The notes under the pieces were generated by a model that worked only from the letters and a program-made list of their open reading frames with translations, was not told the DNA's origin and did not search any database. From Micromonospora sp. BL4 (GTDB lineage: Bacteria; Actinomycetota; Actinomycetes; Mycobacteriales; Micromonosporaceae), in the NCBI RefSeq assembly GCF_003667505.1, contig NZ_RCVJ01000113.1:1-37858 (forward strand): a stretch of DNA of 37,858 bases, given 5' to 3'. Position numbers and translations under genes: made by a program. Positions 1 through 7,389 of the stretch are shown one piece after another. Every line of letters starts with the position of its first letter. Position 1 is the stretch's first letter.

Positions 1-2
1 CC

Positions 3-68
3 TCCCCGGACCCCGGGGACCTGCACCACCTGCTGGCTCACACCGGCCGCAATCCCACCTGGCCCTGA
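3..68 (+). CDS. 3' end of an unidentified protein (partial)
   Basis: The first bases read as an open frame ending in TGA at 66-68. The 21 visible codons end in G or C at nearly every third position, as real genes here do, so this is probably the C-terminus of a gene entering from the left. The visible residues end in HTGRNPTWP. Too little remains to assign a family. A large hairpin-forming repeat begins 20 bases downstream and could end its transcript. Confidence 0.45.
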   Translation, partial: SPDPGDLHHLLAHTGRNPTWP

Positions 69-87
69 CCCCCCTGCCCTCGTAATC

Positions 88-155
88 CCCCGTTGATCAT
101 GAAGTCGTTGCTGGTCCGCGCGCGTGTCGTGGCAACGACTTCATGACCAACGGGG
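88..155. repeat. Large near-perfect inverted repeat (23-bp arms)
   Basis: The left arm at 88-110 and right arm at 133-155 are reverse complements over 23 bases with one mismatch, separated by a 22-base loop. The core reads GTTGATCATGAAGTCGTTG. No T-tract follows. It lies between the end of the left-edge gene and the PadR promoter, so it may act as a terminator. From memory, short palindromes with a TTGATCATGAAGT-like core recur in Micromonosporaceae intergenic DNA, so it may belong to a dispersed REP-like family; that point is recollection, not shown here. Confidence 0.7.
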
Positions 156-188
156 CTGGGCGCCCGGACCGGCGGCCGGGCGGGGGTG

Positions 189-217
189 TTGACAGTGGTA
201 TTCGCTGAGTGAATAGT
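189..217 (+). promoter_or_regulatory. padR promoter with palindromic operator
   Basis: A consensus -35 TTGACA at 189-194 is followed after 17 bases by AATAGT at 212-217, and the GTG start lies 6 bases further on at 224, so the transcript is probably leaderless. A palindrome, TATTCGCT-G-AGTGAATA (199-215, 7 of 8 arm positions paired), fills the spacer and overlaps the -10. PadR dimers commonly bind such sites, so autorepression of the whole operon is the simplest reading. Confidence 0.65.
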
Positions 218-223
218 TGAGGC

Positions 224-760
224 GTGTCCACGCCGCATGTCCTGCTCGGGTTGCTCGCCGGTGGCAGCCGGCACGGCTACGAGCTCAAGCGTGCGCACGA
301 TGAGCGGCTGCCCCGGGCTCGGCCGCTGGCTTTCGGGCAGGTCTACGCCACCCTCGGCCGACTGCAACGCGACGGCCTGGTGGCCGCCGCCGGCCAGGAT
401 CGAGCGGCCGGCCCCGACCGCACGGCGTACGCGCTGACCGGCGAGGGCCGGGCCGCGCTGGACCGGTGGCTGTCCACGGTGGAGCCGCCGATGCCGTACG
501 TGGCCAGCACGCTCTTTGCCAAGGTCGTGGTGGCGCTGCTGGTAGCTGACGTCGACCGGGCTCGGTCCTACCTGATCGCCCAGCGCGGCGCGCACACCGC
601 GCGACTGCGTGAGCTGACCGCGGCCAAGGCCGACCCGGCCGCCACCCTCAGCGACGTGGTGGCGGCCGACTTCGCGATCGCCCACCTCGACGCGGACCTG
701 CGGTGGCTGCACACCACGCTGGATCGGGTCGCCGACTGGCACCGGGAGGTGCACCCGTGA
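224..760 (+). CDS. PadR family transcriptional regulator
   Basis: A 178-residue DNA-binding repressor. The N-terminus (STPHVLLGLLAGGSRHGYEL) is the typical first helix of the PadR winged-helix domain, which runs to about residue 80 and contains the YATLGRLQRDGLV recognition segment and an YALTGEGRAAL wing. Residues 90-175 form the helical dimerisation domain found in longer PadR proteins. The GTG at 224 is chosen because the protein begins at the conserved helix and the -10 lies just upstream. Its stop overlaps the start of the ABC ATPase gene. PadR-ABC-FtsX operons usually encode a drug- or envelope-responsive exporter repressed by the PadR protein; the ligand is unknown. Confidence 0.9.
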   Translation: MSTPHVLLGLLAGGSRHGYELKRAHDERLPRARPLAFGQVYATLGRLQRDGLVAAAGQDRAAGPDRTAYALTGEGRAALDRWLSTVEPPMPYVASTLFAKVVVALLVADVDRARSYLIAQRGAHTARLRELTAAKADPAATLSDVVAADFAIAHLDADLRWLHTTLDRVADWHREVHP

Positions 761-1458
761 CGCAACTCCAGGCTCGCGGCGTGGTTCGGGCGTACGGCCC
801 GACACCCGCACTGCGCGGCGTGACGCTCGACGTGACCGAGGGCGAGATCGTCGCCGTCACCGGCCCGAGCGGCTGCGGCAAGTCGACCCTGCTGCACTGT
901 CTGGCCGGGATCCTCCGCCCGGACGCCGGTGAGGTCACCTGGCGCGGCCACCGGATCGACACGTGGTCGGAGGCCGCCCGGTCCCGGCTGCGGCGCACCG
1001 AGTTCGGTGTGCTGTTCCAGTTCGGCCAGCTGGTGGCGGAACTGACCGCGGCGGAGAACGTCGCCCTGCCCCTGCTCCTCGCCGGCACGGGGCGGCGAGA
1101 GGCACGGACGGCGGCGCTGACCTGGCTGGAGCGGTTCGGGGTGGCCGAGCTGGCCGACCTTCGACCCGGCGAGATGTCCGGCGGTCAGCAGCAGCGCTGC
1201 GCCACTGCGCGGGCGTTGGTGACCGAGCCCCGGGTGCTCTTCGCCGACGAGCCGACCGGCTCGCTGGACACGCTCACCGGCGAGCAGGTGCTCACCCAGT
1301 TGGTCCGGCTCGCCCGCGAGCAGCGCACCGCCGTCGTGCTGGTGACCCACGAGCCGCGGATCGCCGCGTACGCCGATCGGGAGATCGTGTTGCGCGACGG
1401 CCTGGTGGACCACACCGGCCTGGGGCTCGACGCGCCGCTGGCCGGCGGCTCCCGGTGA
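757..1458 (+). CDS. ABC transporter ATP-binding protein (MacB/LolD-like)
   Basis: A 233-residue nucleotide-binding subunit that powers the membrane protein encoded next. Walker A GPSGCGKST starts at residue 36, the signature is MSGGQQQR, Walker B is VLFADEPTGSLD, and the switch histidine lies in VLVTHEPR. These mark the FtsE/LolD/MacB subfamily that pairs with FtsX-type permeases. The GTG at 757 overlaps the padR stop by GTGA and is preceded by GGGAGGT at 744-750, six bases away; longer in-frame starts would run back into padR. The stop in turn overlaps the permease start, so all three genes are translationally coupled. Confidence 0.92.
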   Translation: MTQLQARGVVRAYGPTPALRGVTLDVTEGEIVAVTGPSGCGKSTLLHCLAGILRPDAGEVTWRGHRIDTWSEAARSRLRRTEFGVLFQFGQLVAELTAAENVALPLLLAGTGRREARTAALTWLERFGVAELADLRPGEMSGGQQQRCATARALVTEPRVLFADEPTGSLDTLTGEQVLTQLVRLAREQRTAVVLVTHEPRIAAYADREIVLRDGLVDHTGLGLDAPLAGGSR

Positions 1459-2975
1459 GGCCGGCGACGCTGGTCCGGCTCGCGCTGGCCGGCACCCGCA
1501 CCGACACCGCCCGGGTGGTGCTCACGGCCCTCAGCGCCCTGCTGGCGGCCCTGGCCGGGTTGGCGGCGCTCACCGTGCTAGCCATCCCGAAGCCGGTCGG
1601 CGACGCCTGGGCGGAGTCCGAGCAGTACCGCAACGAGCTGCTGCGGGAACCCGGGCTGCGCGGCGGCACCGCGTTCGCGCTGCTGCTGCTCGCCATTCCG
1701 GTGCTGGCGCTGGCCGGCCAGTGCGCCCGGCTCGGCGCACCGACCCGGGACCGCCGGCTGGCCGCGCTCCGGCTGGCCGGCGCCACCCCCGGCCAGGTCA
1801 CCCGGTTGGCCGTGCTGGAGACGGGCCTGGCCAGCCTGCTCGGCACGCTCGTCGGGCTGGGTGCCTATCTGGTCGGTCGCAAGCTGCTGCACCGGCCGGA
1901 CGGGCAGGGTCAACTGGCCCTGCCCACCGACGTGCTGCCGTCGGTCGGCGCGATGGCGGCGCTGGTGCTCGGTCTGCCGGTGATCGCGGCGCTGGCCACC
2001 ACGTTGATGCTGCGCAGGGTCACCGCCAGCCCGCTCGGGGTGACCCGCCAGGCTGCGCGGGAGCGTGGTCCGCGCCCGTGGGCCGGAGTGTTGATCGCGC
2101 TGGGCGTGGTCTGCTTCGCGGCGGTCCAGCCGATGATGTACCGCCTCGACGACCAGCACCTGGTGAGCCGGCTGGTGCCGCTGCTGTTCGCGGTGGGCGG
2201 CCTCCTGGCGATGATCGGCGTGGTGATCGGCACCGGCTGGATCTCGTACACCTGCGGGCGGCTGCTGCGCCGGTACGCCCGGCGCCCGCCGGCCCTGCTC
2301 GCCGCGGGCCGGCTGATGTCCGACCCGTGGGCGGGCAGCCGTACGTTCGCCGCGCTGCTGGCCGCCCTGATCTTCGGTGGTGGCGCGGCAGCCCTGCGCG
2401 CCTACTTCGTGGCACAGGACGCACTCGAGCGGCAGCAGTCCCGGCTCGACGGCGTCGACGCGGGCGCGGACCCGTTCTACCTGTCCACCATGGACCTGGT
2501 CGACGCCGCGGTGGGGGTGGCCGTGCTCATCGCCGCCGGGGGCTTGATCGTCGCGCTGGTGGAGGGGATCGTGTCCCGCCGTCGGGCGTACTCGGCCCTG
2601 GTCGCCACCGGCGTGCCGCGCAGCGCCCTGAGCCGGTCCATCGCCTGGCAGGCGCTGGCCCCGGCGGTGCCGGCGATCCTGCTCGCCCTGGGCGTCGGCA
2701 CGCTCCTCGGTCGCGGGCTCTTCCCGAAGGCGACAACGGGCGCGTCGTCGTCCGAGGTCTGCGACGCCACGGCGGCACTCTGCGACGATCCGGCGACCCG
2801 GCAGCAGTACGTCCGGATCGTGGAGACCGCCGGGGCCGAGCGGGTGCCGGACGTACCGCTGGAGCAGCTGGCGTGGCTCGGTGCCGGCGCGTTGGCGGCG
2901 GTGCTGGTGACGGTCGGCGTCGGTCTGCTCTTCCTGCGGGTCAGCACGGCGGTGGAGGAGTTGCGCACCGCCTGA
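1455..2975 (+). CDS. FtsX-like ABC transporter permease
   Basis: A 506-residue integral membrane protein, the permease partner of the ATPase upstream. It has an N-terminal membrane segment (about residues 17-40), a first FtsX-like block of three helices with the cytoplasmic RRLAALRLAGATPGQV coupling region (about 75-175), central helices, and a second FtsX block near the C-terminus with the related RRRAYSALVATGVPRSAL coupling segment. The duplicated FtsX layout is usual for actinobacterial exporters. The GTG at 1455 overlaps the ATPase stop (GTGA). The substrate cannot be read from sequence; PadR control suggests an antimicrobial or envelope stress role. Confidence 0.88.
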   Translation: MRPATLVRLALAGTRTDTARVVLTALSALLAALAGLAALTVLAIPKPVGDAWAESEQYRNELLREPGLRGGTAFALLLLAIPVLALAGQCARLGAPTRDRRLAALRLAGATPGQVTRLAVLETGLASLLGTLVGLGAYLVGRKLLHRPDGQGQLALPTDVLPSVGAMAALVLGLPVIAALATTLMLRRVTASPLGVTRQAARERGPRPWAGVLIALGVVCFAAVQPMMYRLDDQHLVSRLVPLLFAVGGLLAMIGVVIGTGWISYTCGRLLRRYARRPPALLAAGRLMSDPWAGSRTFAALLAALIFGGGAAALRAYFVAQDALERQQSRLDGVDAGADPFYLSTMDLVDAAVGVAVLIAAGGLIVALVEGIVSRRRAYSALVATGVPRSALSRSIAWQALAPAVPAILLALGVGTLLGRGLFPKATTGASSSEVCDATAALCDDPATRQQYVRIVETAGAERVPDVPLEQLAWLGAGALAAVLVTVGVGLLFLRVSTAVEELRTA

Positions 2976-3013
2976 GCCGCGGGCATGGCCGGCGTCAGCC
3001 GCAACCGCTCAGG
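2971..3013. terminator. Convergent bidirectional hairpin
   Basis: CCTGAGC (2971-2977) pairs with GCTCAGG (3007-3013), and inside it GCGG (2979-2982) pairs with CCGC (2999-3002). The arms contain the stop codons of the permease and of the opposing small gene, so one structure could end both transcripts. There is no T-tract, as is common in high-GC actinobacteria. Confidence 0.5.
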
Positions 3014-3191
3014 TCGGGGCGTGGAAGAGGCCGGCGGCCCAGGAGATCAGCAGGCCGACGGCGGCGGAGCAGCAGCAGACGAGCAGAGCGGCGGCCACGA
3101 CCGCGAGAATCATCCACGCGGACGGCCGCCGGGCAGCCCCCGACGGCGTGCCGGTTTCCGACGCGTCCCGCTCCTCGGCCTCGTCGCTCAC
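3009..3191 (-). CDS. Small single-pass membrane protein
   Basis: A 60-residue hypothetical protein. The first 25 residues are acidic and polar, and one hydrophobic segment (about residues 27-54, WMILAVVAAALLVCCCSAAV) spans the membrane; it contains three consecutive cysteines. A GTG start at 3191 is preceded on the minus strand by TAGGAT (3198-3203) six bases away, a leaderless promoter arrangement seen repeatedly in this window, which supports the gene being real. No family is recognised. The Cys triplet could be a lipidation or metal site, but nothing else supports either. Confidence 0.65.
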   Translation of the reverse strand: MSDEAEERDASETGTPSGAARRPSAWMILAVVAAALLVCCCSAAVGLLISWAAGLFHAPT

Positions 3192-3239
3192 GCCGAAATC
3201 CTAGGCGCGCAGCCGGCGAGCGGCCGTGTGAGCCGGGCA

Positions 3240-3294
3240 GGAACCGGGAAGTAGTGGCCTCGACGGGTGGCCGAGACCACTCCTTCCTGGTTGC
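3240..3294 (-). terminator. Long hairpin downstream of oligopeptidase B
   Basis: Arms at 3240-3262 and 3272-3294 pair at 19 of 23 positions around a 9-base loop. The structure lies 36 bases past the stop of the minus-strand oligopeptidase gene and before the promoter of the next minus-strand gene, where a terminator is expected. Confidence 0.5.
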
Positions 3295-3329
3295 AGCCCG
3301 ATCATGGCCGCTCGGCTGTGGCCCGACCT

Positions 3330-5426
3330 TCAGGCGCGGCCGAGGCGGTCGAGGATCCACGCGTTGATGAACGCCTCCTCGCGCCAGGCGTCGTAGCGGC
3401 CGCTCGGGCCACCGTGCCCCGCCCCCATCTCGGTTTTGAGCAGGTAGTCGCCGCCCGGGGCGACGGCCCGCAACCGGGCGATCCACTTCGCCGGCTCGGA
3501 GTAGAGCACCCTGGTGTCGTTGAGACTGGTCACGGCGAGGATCGCCGGGTAGTCCACCGGCGCCACGTTCTCGTACGGCGTGTAGGACTTCATGTACGCG
3601 TACACCTCGGGGTCGTCGAGGGGGTTGCCCCACTCCTCCCACTCGGTGACGGTCAGCGGCAGCGACGGGTCGAGGATCGAGGTGAGGGCGTCCACGAACG
3701 GCACCTGCGCGACGATCCCGCTGAACGCGTCCGGGGCGAGGTTGGCCACCGCGCCCATCAGCAGACCCCCGGCCGAGGCGCCCCGGGCAACCAGCCGGTC
3801 GCTGGCCGTCCAGCCCGCCTTGACCAGGTGGCGGGCGCAGGCGACGAAGTCGGTGAAGGTGTTCTTCTTGGCCAGCAGCTTGCCCTGGTCGTACCAGCGG
3901 CGGCCCAGCTCGCCACCACCCCGGGTGTGCGCCACCGCGAAGACCACGCCCCGGTCCAGCAGGGACAGTCGGGCCACCGAGAACCACGGGTCCATGCTCG
4001 CCTCGTACGAGCCGTAGCCGTACAGCTCACAGGGTGCCGAGCCGTCCCGGGGCGTGCCGACGCGGCAGACCAGCGAGATCGGCACCCGGGTGCCGTCGTC
4101 GGCCAGCGCCCAGTCGCGGTGCTGCTCGTACTCGGCCGGGTCGTACGGTCGCCCGTCCGGCCCGGGCAGCACCGGCTTCTGCCTGCGCAGCACCATCTGG
4201 CGGGTGACCAGGTCGTAGTCGTACACGGAGTCCGGGGTGACCAGCGAGGAGTAGCGCAGACGAACCTGCCCGGTGCGGTACTCCGGGTTGGCGTCCAGCC
4301 CGACGCTGTACAGCGGCTCGGGGAAGTCGATGTCGTACTCGTCGCCACTGCCGACCGGCAACACCCGCAGCCCGGTGAGCCCGTCGGTGCGCAGTGACAC
4401 CACCAGGTGGTTCGCGAAGGCGTCGACCGCCTCCAGCCGGGTGCCCGGGGTGTGCTCGATCAGCGGCACCCAGTCGCCCGGCACGTCCGCCGAGGTGAAC
4501 GCCAACGCGAAGTCCTCGGCGCCGTCGTTGTGCAGGATCAGGAAGCGGTGGCCGTGGTGCTCCACCGTGTACTCGATGCCCTGCCGCCGTGCCGCGATCA
4601 CGGCCGGCGCGCCGGTCGGGTTGGCGGCCGGGATCACCAGCACCTCACTGGTGACCTTGCTGTGGATGTCGATCAGGATGAACTTCTCCGACCGGGTCAG
4701 CTCCACGCCCACCCAGAATCGTTCGTCGTCCTCCTGGTGGACCACCACGTCGTCGGCGGCGGCCGAGCCGAGGGTGTGCCGCCAGACCCGGTTCGGTCGC
4801 CACGCCTCGTCCACCGTCACGTAGAACAGCACCGACGCGTCGGCCGACCAGGCCGTGCCGTAGAAGGTGCCGGGGATCTCGTCCGGGAGCAGCTCGCCGG
4901 TGGTCAGGTCCTTCACCCGCAGGGTGAACCGCTCGTCACCGGAGAAGTCGGTGGAGTAGGCGAGCCAGCGTCCGTCCGGACTGACGTCGAAGGCGCCCAG
5001 CGAGAAGAAGTCGTGCCCGTCGGCCAGCAGGTTGCCGTCGAGCAGCACCTCCTCGCCGTCCAGCGGAGCACCGTCCGCACTGACCGGTGGGTCGGTCTCG
5101 GAGTCGCGGACCGCGCGCCGGCAGTGCACCCCGTACTGCTGCCCCTCGACCGTCCGGGTGTAGTACCAGTGCCCACCCTTGCGGGTCGGCACGGTCAGGT
5201 CGGTCTCCCGGGTGCGCTGGCGGATCTCCTCGAACAGGTCCGCGCGCAGCGCCGCCAGGTGCGCCGTGCGCTCCTCGGTGTACGCGTTCTCGGCGGTCAG
5301 GTAGGCGATCGTCTCCGGGTCGTCCTTGGCGGCGAGCCAGGCGTACTCGTCGACGACGGTGTCGCCGTGGTGGGTGCGCTCGGCGGGCACCCGCTTCGCC
5401 GTGGGCGGGGCAGTCTCGGTGGTCAC
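3330..5426 (-). CDS. ptrB: Oligopeptidase B (S9 prolyl oligopeptidase family)
   Basis: A 698-residue cytoplasmic serine peptidase that cleaves short peptides after basic residues. The N-terminal two thirds form the seven-bladed propeller that gates the active site; the C-terminal third is an alpha/beta hydrolase domain. The catalytic triad is visible: Ser551 in GASAGG, Asp637 in LNDTRVLY and His671 in GAGHGG. NTRG-type residues in VAHTRGGGELGRRWYDQGK and the segment WEEWGNPLDDPEVYAYMKSY are typical of oligopeptidase B. Length matches the family. The GTG start at 5426 follows TAACGT (5433-5438) by six bases, so the mRNA is probably leaderless. It is divergent from the FAD-linked oxidase gene, whose SOS-like box lies 72 bases upstream. 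Confidence 0.93.
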   Translation of the reverse strand: MTTETAPPTAKRVPAERTHHGDTVVDEYAWLAAKDDPETIAYLTAENAYTEERTAHLAALRADLFEEIRQRTRETDLTVPTRKGGHWYYTRTVEGQQYGVHCRRAVRDSETDPPVSADGAPLDGEEVLLDGNLLADGHDFFSLGAFDVSPDGRWLAYSTDFSGDERFTLRVKDLTTGELLPDEIPGTFYGTAWSADASVLFYVTVDEAWRPNRVWRHTLGSAAADDVVVHQEDDERFWVGVELTRSEKFILIDIHSKVTSEVLVIPAANPTGAPAVIAARRQGIEYTVEHHGHRFLILHNDGAEDFALAFTSADVPGDWVPLIEHTPGTRLEAVDAFANHLVVSLRTDGLTGLRVLPVGSGDEYDIDFPEPLYSVGLDANPEYRTGQVRLRYSSLVTPDSVYDYDLVTRQMVLRRQKPVLPGPDGRPYDPAEYEQHRDWALADDGTRVPISLVCRVGTPRDGSAPCELYGYGSYEASMDPWFSVARLSLLDRGVVFAVAHTRGGGELGRRWYDQGKLLAKKNTFTDFVACARHLVKAGWTASDRLVARGASAGGLLMGAVANLAPDAFSGIVAQVPFVDALTSILDPSLPLTVTEWEEWGNPLDDPEVYAYMKSYTPYENVAPVDYPAILAVTSLNDTRVLYSEPAKWIARLRAVAPGGDYLLKTEMGAGHGGPSGRYDAWREEAFINAWILDRLGRA

Positions 5427-5497
5427 GGCGCCACGTTACCGGCCGGCCCCCTCCACGCGCCGGACCAGCGGCATCCCGATAGTCGCCACCACGCCAT

Positions 5498-5514
5498 TCG
5501 AACACATGTACGAT
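5498..5514 (+). promoter_or_regulatory. LexA/SOS-like box overlapping a -10 element
   Basis: The sequence TCGAACACATGTACGA (5498-5513) matches the actinobacterial LexA operator TCGAAC-N4-GTTCGA at 11 of 12 defined positions. Its right half overlaps the hexamer TACGAT (5509-5514), which lies seven bases before the ATG at 5522 and is the likely -10 of a leaderless transcript. LexA bound here would block the promoter. The match is by eye; binding is inferred. Confidence 0.55.
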
Positions 5515-5521
5515 AGCCGAC

Positions 5522-6880
5522 ATGGCTGCAGCAGCGAGTTCCCTCGGCCGGTCCGGAGCCCTTGAGATCACCCGACGGTTGACGGCGATCTGCGGTCCGC
5601 CGTTCGCCCGGCTCGCCGGTCCGGCCGACGAGGTGGCGGGGCGGCCGGCGCGTTGGGTGGCGGTGCCCGGCGGCCCGCACGCCGCAGCCGAAATTCTGCG
5701 GCTGGCTGCCACGCACGACCTGGCGGTGGTGCCTCGGGGCGCCGGCACGAAGATCGACTGGGGTGCCACGCCGGTGCAGGTCGACATCCTGCTCGACACC
5801 GGTCGGCTGGCCGGCATCGGTCACGAGCCGGTCGGCGCGCCGGTCGCCGAGGTCGGCGCCGGCACCCCGTTGCGGGCGGTGCAGGCCACTCTGGAGCGCA
5901 CGGGGCAGCGGTTGGCGATGGACGCCCCGTCGCCCGGGGCGACGCTCGGCGGGGTGCTCGCCGCCGGCGAGGCCGGCCCACTGCGGCACCGCCACGGCAG
6001 CCCGTGCGACCAACTCCTCGGCGTCCGCTATCTGGGTGCCGACGGTGAGCTGGTCAGCGCCGGCGGCGGCGCGCCCGGGCTCGACCTGGCCCGGCTGCTC
6101 TGCGGCTCGCAGGGCGCGCTCGGCGTGCTGGTCTCGGCGAGCCTGCGGGTGCAGCCGGTGCCGGCCAGCCGGCTCTGGGTGTCCCGGCCCGTGTGGACGC
6201 CGCTGGAGGTGCACGACCTGGTTCGGACGATCCTCGCCGCCCGGCTGGAGCCGGCGGCCATCGAGCTGGACCTGCCGGCCGGGGCGCCCCGGCCCCGCAC
6301 GCCGTACCCACCCGGCCACCCGGCCGCCACCGCCCGGGAACGCCACCCGTCGATGTCCGGCCGGTCCGGCGCCCCGTCCCGGGCGGGCAGCCTGGTGGTG
6401 CTGCTCGAGGGCGGCCGGGCCGATGTCACGGAGCGCGCCGAGCGCCTGGTCGGTCTGCTGCACGGGGAGGCGACCGTCGCGCACTCCGCGCCGCCCTGGT
6501 GGCGCCGCTACCCGTTCGCACCGGGCGACACCGCGCTGCGCCTGGAGGTGCCGATCAGCGACCTGCACGCCGCGGTCTACGCGCTGCGCGACGCGGCCGG
6601 CGCGCCGGTGCCGGTGCGAGGCTCCGCCGGGCTGGGCGTGGTGCACGCGGCGCTGCCCGGCGCGCTGGCCCCCGATCGGGTGGCGTCCATCCTGGCCGCC
6701 GTCCGGGGGGTGCTGCTGGCCCGGCAGGGTCGCTGCGTGGTGGTGTCCGCCCCCGCGCCGGTGCGGCAGGCCGTCGACCTCTGGGGCGAGCTGGCCGGCC
6801 TGGCCCGGCTGCGGGCCGCCAAGGAGCATCTCGACCCGCAGCACCGGCTCGCACCCGGCCGCCTTCCCGGCGGTCTGTGA
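5522..6880 (+). CDS. FAD-binding oxidase, GlcE-like
   Basis: A 452-residue flavoprotein of the PCMH/VAO fold, nearest to the GlcE subunit of glycolate oxidase. The FAD-binding half (about residues 40-220) contains VPRGAGTKIDWG, the VGAGTPLRAVQ strand and LAMDAPSPGATLGGVLAAGEAGPLRHRHGSP, all standard cofactor contacts. The C-terminus carries the family's K-HLDP-LAPGRL motif. It is about 100 residues longer than GlcE, partly from a Pro/Arg-rich insert near residues 255-290. No GlcD or GlcF gene is adjacent, so it may act alone or on another substrate. The ATG at 5522 is seven bases after a -10, giving a leaderless mRNA under a possible SOS operator. Confidence 0.8.
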   Translation: MAAAASSLGRSGALEITRRLTAICGPPFARLAGPADEVAGRPARWVAVPGGPHAAAEILRLAATHDLAVVPRGAGTKIDWGATPVQVDILLDTGRLAGIGHEPVGAPVAEVGAGTPLRAVQATLERTGQRLAMDAPSPGATLGGVLAAGEAGPLRHRHGSPCDQLLGVRYLGADGELVSAGGGAPGLDLARLLCGSQGALGVLVSASLRVQPVPASRLWVSRPVWTPLEVHDLVRTILAARLEPAAIELDLPAGAPRPRTPYPPGHPAATARERHPSMSGRSGAPSRAGSLVVLLEGGRADVTERAERLVGLLHGEATVAHSAPPWWRRYPFAPGDTALRLEVPISDLHAAVYALRDAAGAPVPVRGSAGLGVVHAALPGALAPDRVASILAAVRGVLLARQGRCVVVSAPAPVRQAVDLWGELAGLARLRAAKEHLDPQHRLAPGRLPGGL

Positions 6881-6907
6881 CCTCGGCGAGCCCGCTGTCG
6901 CCGGTCG

Positions 6908-7338
6908 TCAGTCCAGCCACCACCGGTGCATGTCGAGCAGCGGCGGGGTGAAGCGGGCCACCAGCACCAGCGCCGTGCCCACCGCGCCCACCAGCAGGAG
7001 CGTCCGCGTCGTCCGGGGCAGCGCCCCCCGCTCCCGGGCGACCAGCGCCACCGCGACGAGCGCGAGCGGTGGCCCGAGGAACGCGCCCACCAGATAGAGC
7101 ACCGACACCACGGCGTAGAGCCAGTAGAGCGGTTCGCCCCGTGCATCCCGAACGGAATCAGATCCTTGGGGTCGTACGCGCCGGTCAGCATCTCGGCCGG
7201 GCCGACGCCCGCGCCCGCCATCCGGCCCAGATACAGCAGCAGCACGGCGAGGAACGCGCCGACGGTCGCCAACAGCCCGACGATCAGCGTCCGGACCGCG
7301 GGCCGGGAGTACGGGGCGACCTGCGCGACACTCGACAT
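6908..7338 (-). pseudogene. Membrane protein gene interrupted by a one-base frameshift
   Basis: Two adjoining minus-strand frames make one plausible protein of about 143 residues. The first, from ATG at 7338, gives MSSVAQVAPYSRPAVRTLIV, one membrane helix and a PAEMLTGAYDPKDLIPFGM segment. The second gives GEPLYWLYAVVSVLYLVGAF, two more helices and a tail ending DMHRWWLD. They join if one G is added to the GGGG run at 7137-7140 (CCCC on the plus strand). Both halves keep coding-like third positions. A recent mutation or a sequencing indel is likeliest; the slip site is not a standard -1 heptamer. TAAATT lies seven bases before the ATG, suggesting a leaderless transcript. Function unknown. Confidence 0.65.
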
Positions 7339-7358
7339 GGCCGTCAATTTATTCAGTG

Positions 7359-7384
7359 CGCCACCGCCGGGTGGGCCGGTGGCG
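7359..7384 (-). terminator. Hairpin after the SpoIIE-type phosphatase gene
   Basis: CGCCACCG (7359-7366) and CGGTGGCG (7377-7384) form a perfect 8-bp stem with a 10-base loop, directly after the phosphatase stop on the minus strand. The following bases on that strand are relatively AT-rich, including AATAAATT, which also serves as the -10 of the next minus-strand gene. Confidence 0.5.
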
Positions 7385-7389
7385 GGCGG

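Noticed and set aside
3267..5516. Two long plus-strand open frames opposite oligopeptidase B
   Set aside because: They lack known motifs and are antisense to a gene with a full catalytic triad.
7130..7145. Programmed -1 ribosomal frameshifting at the GGGG run
   Set aside because: The bases do not form a standard slippery heptamer and no convincing stimulatory structure was seen; mutation or a sequencing indel is simpler.
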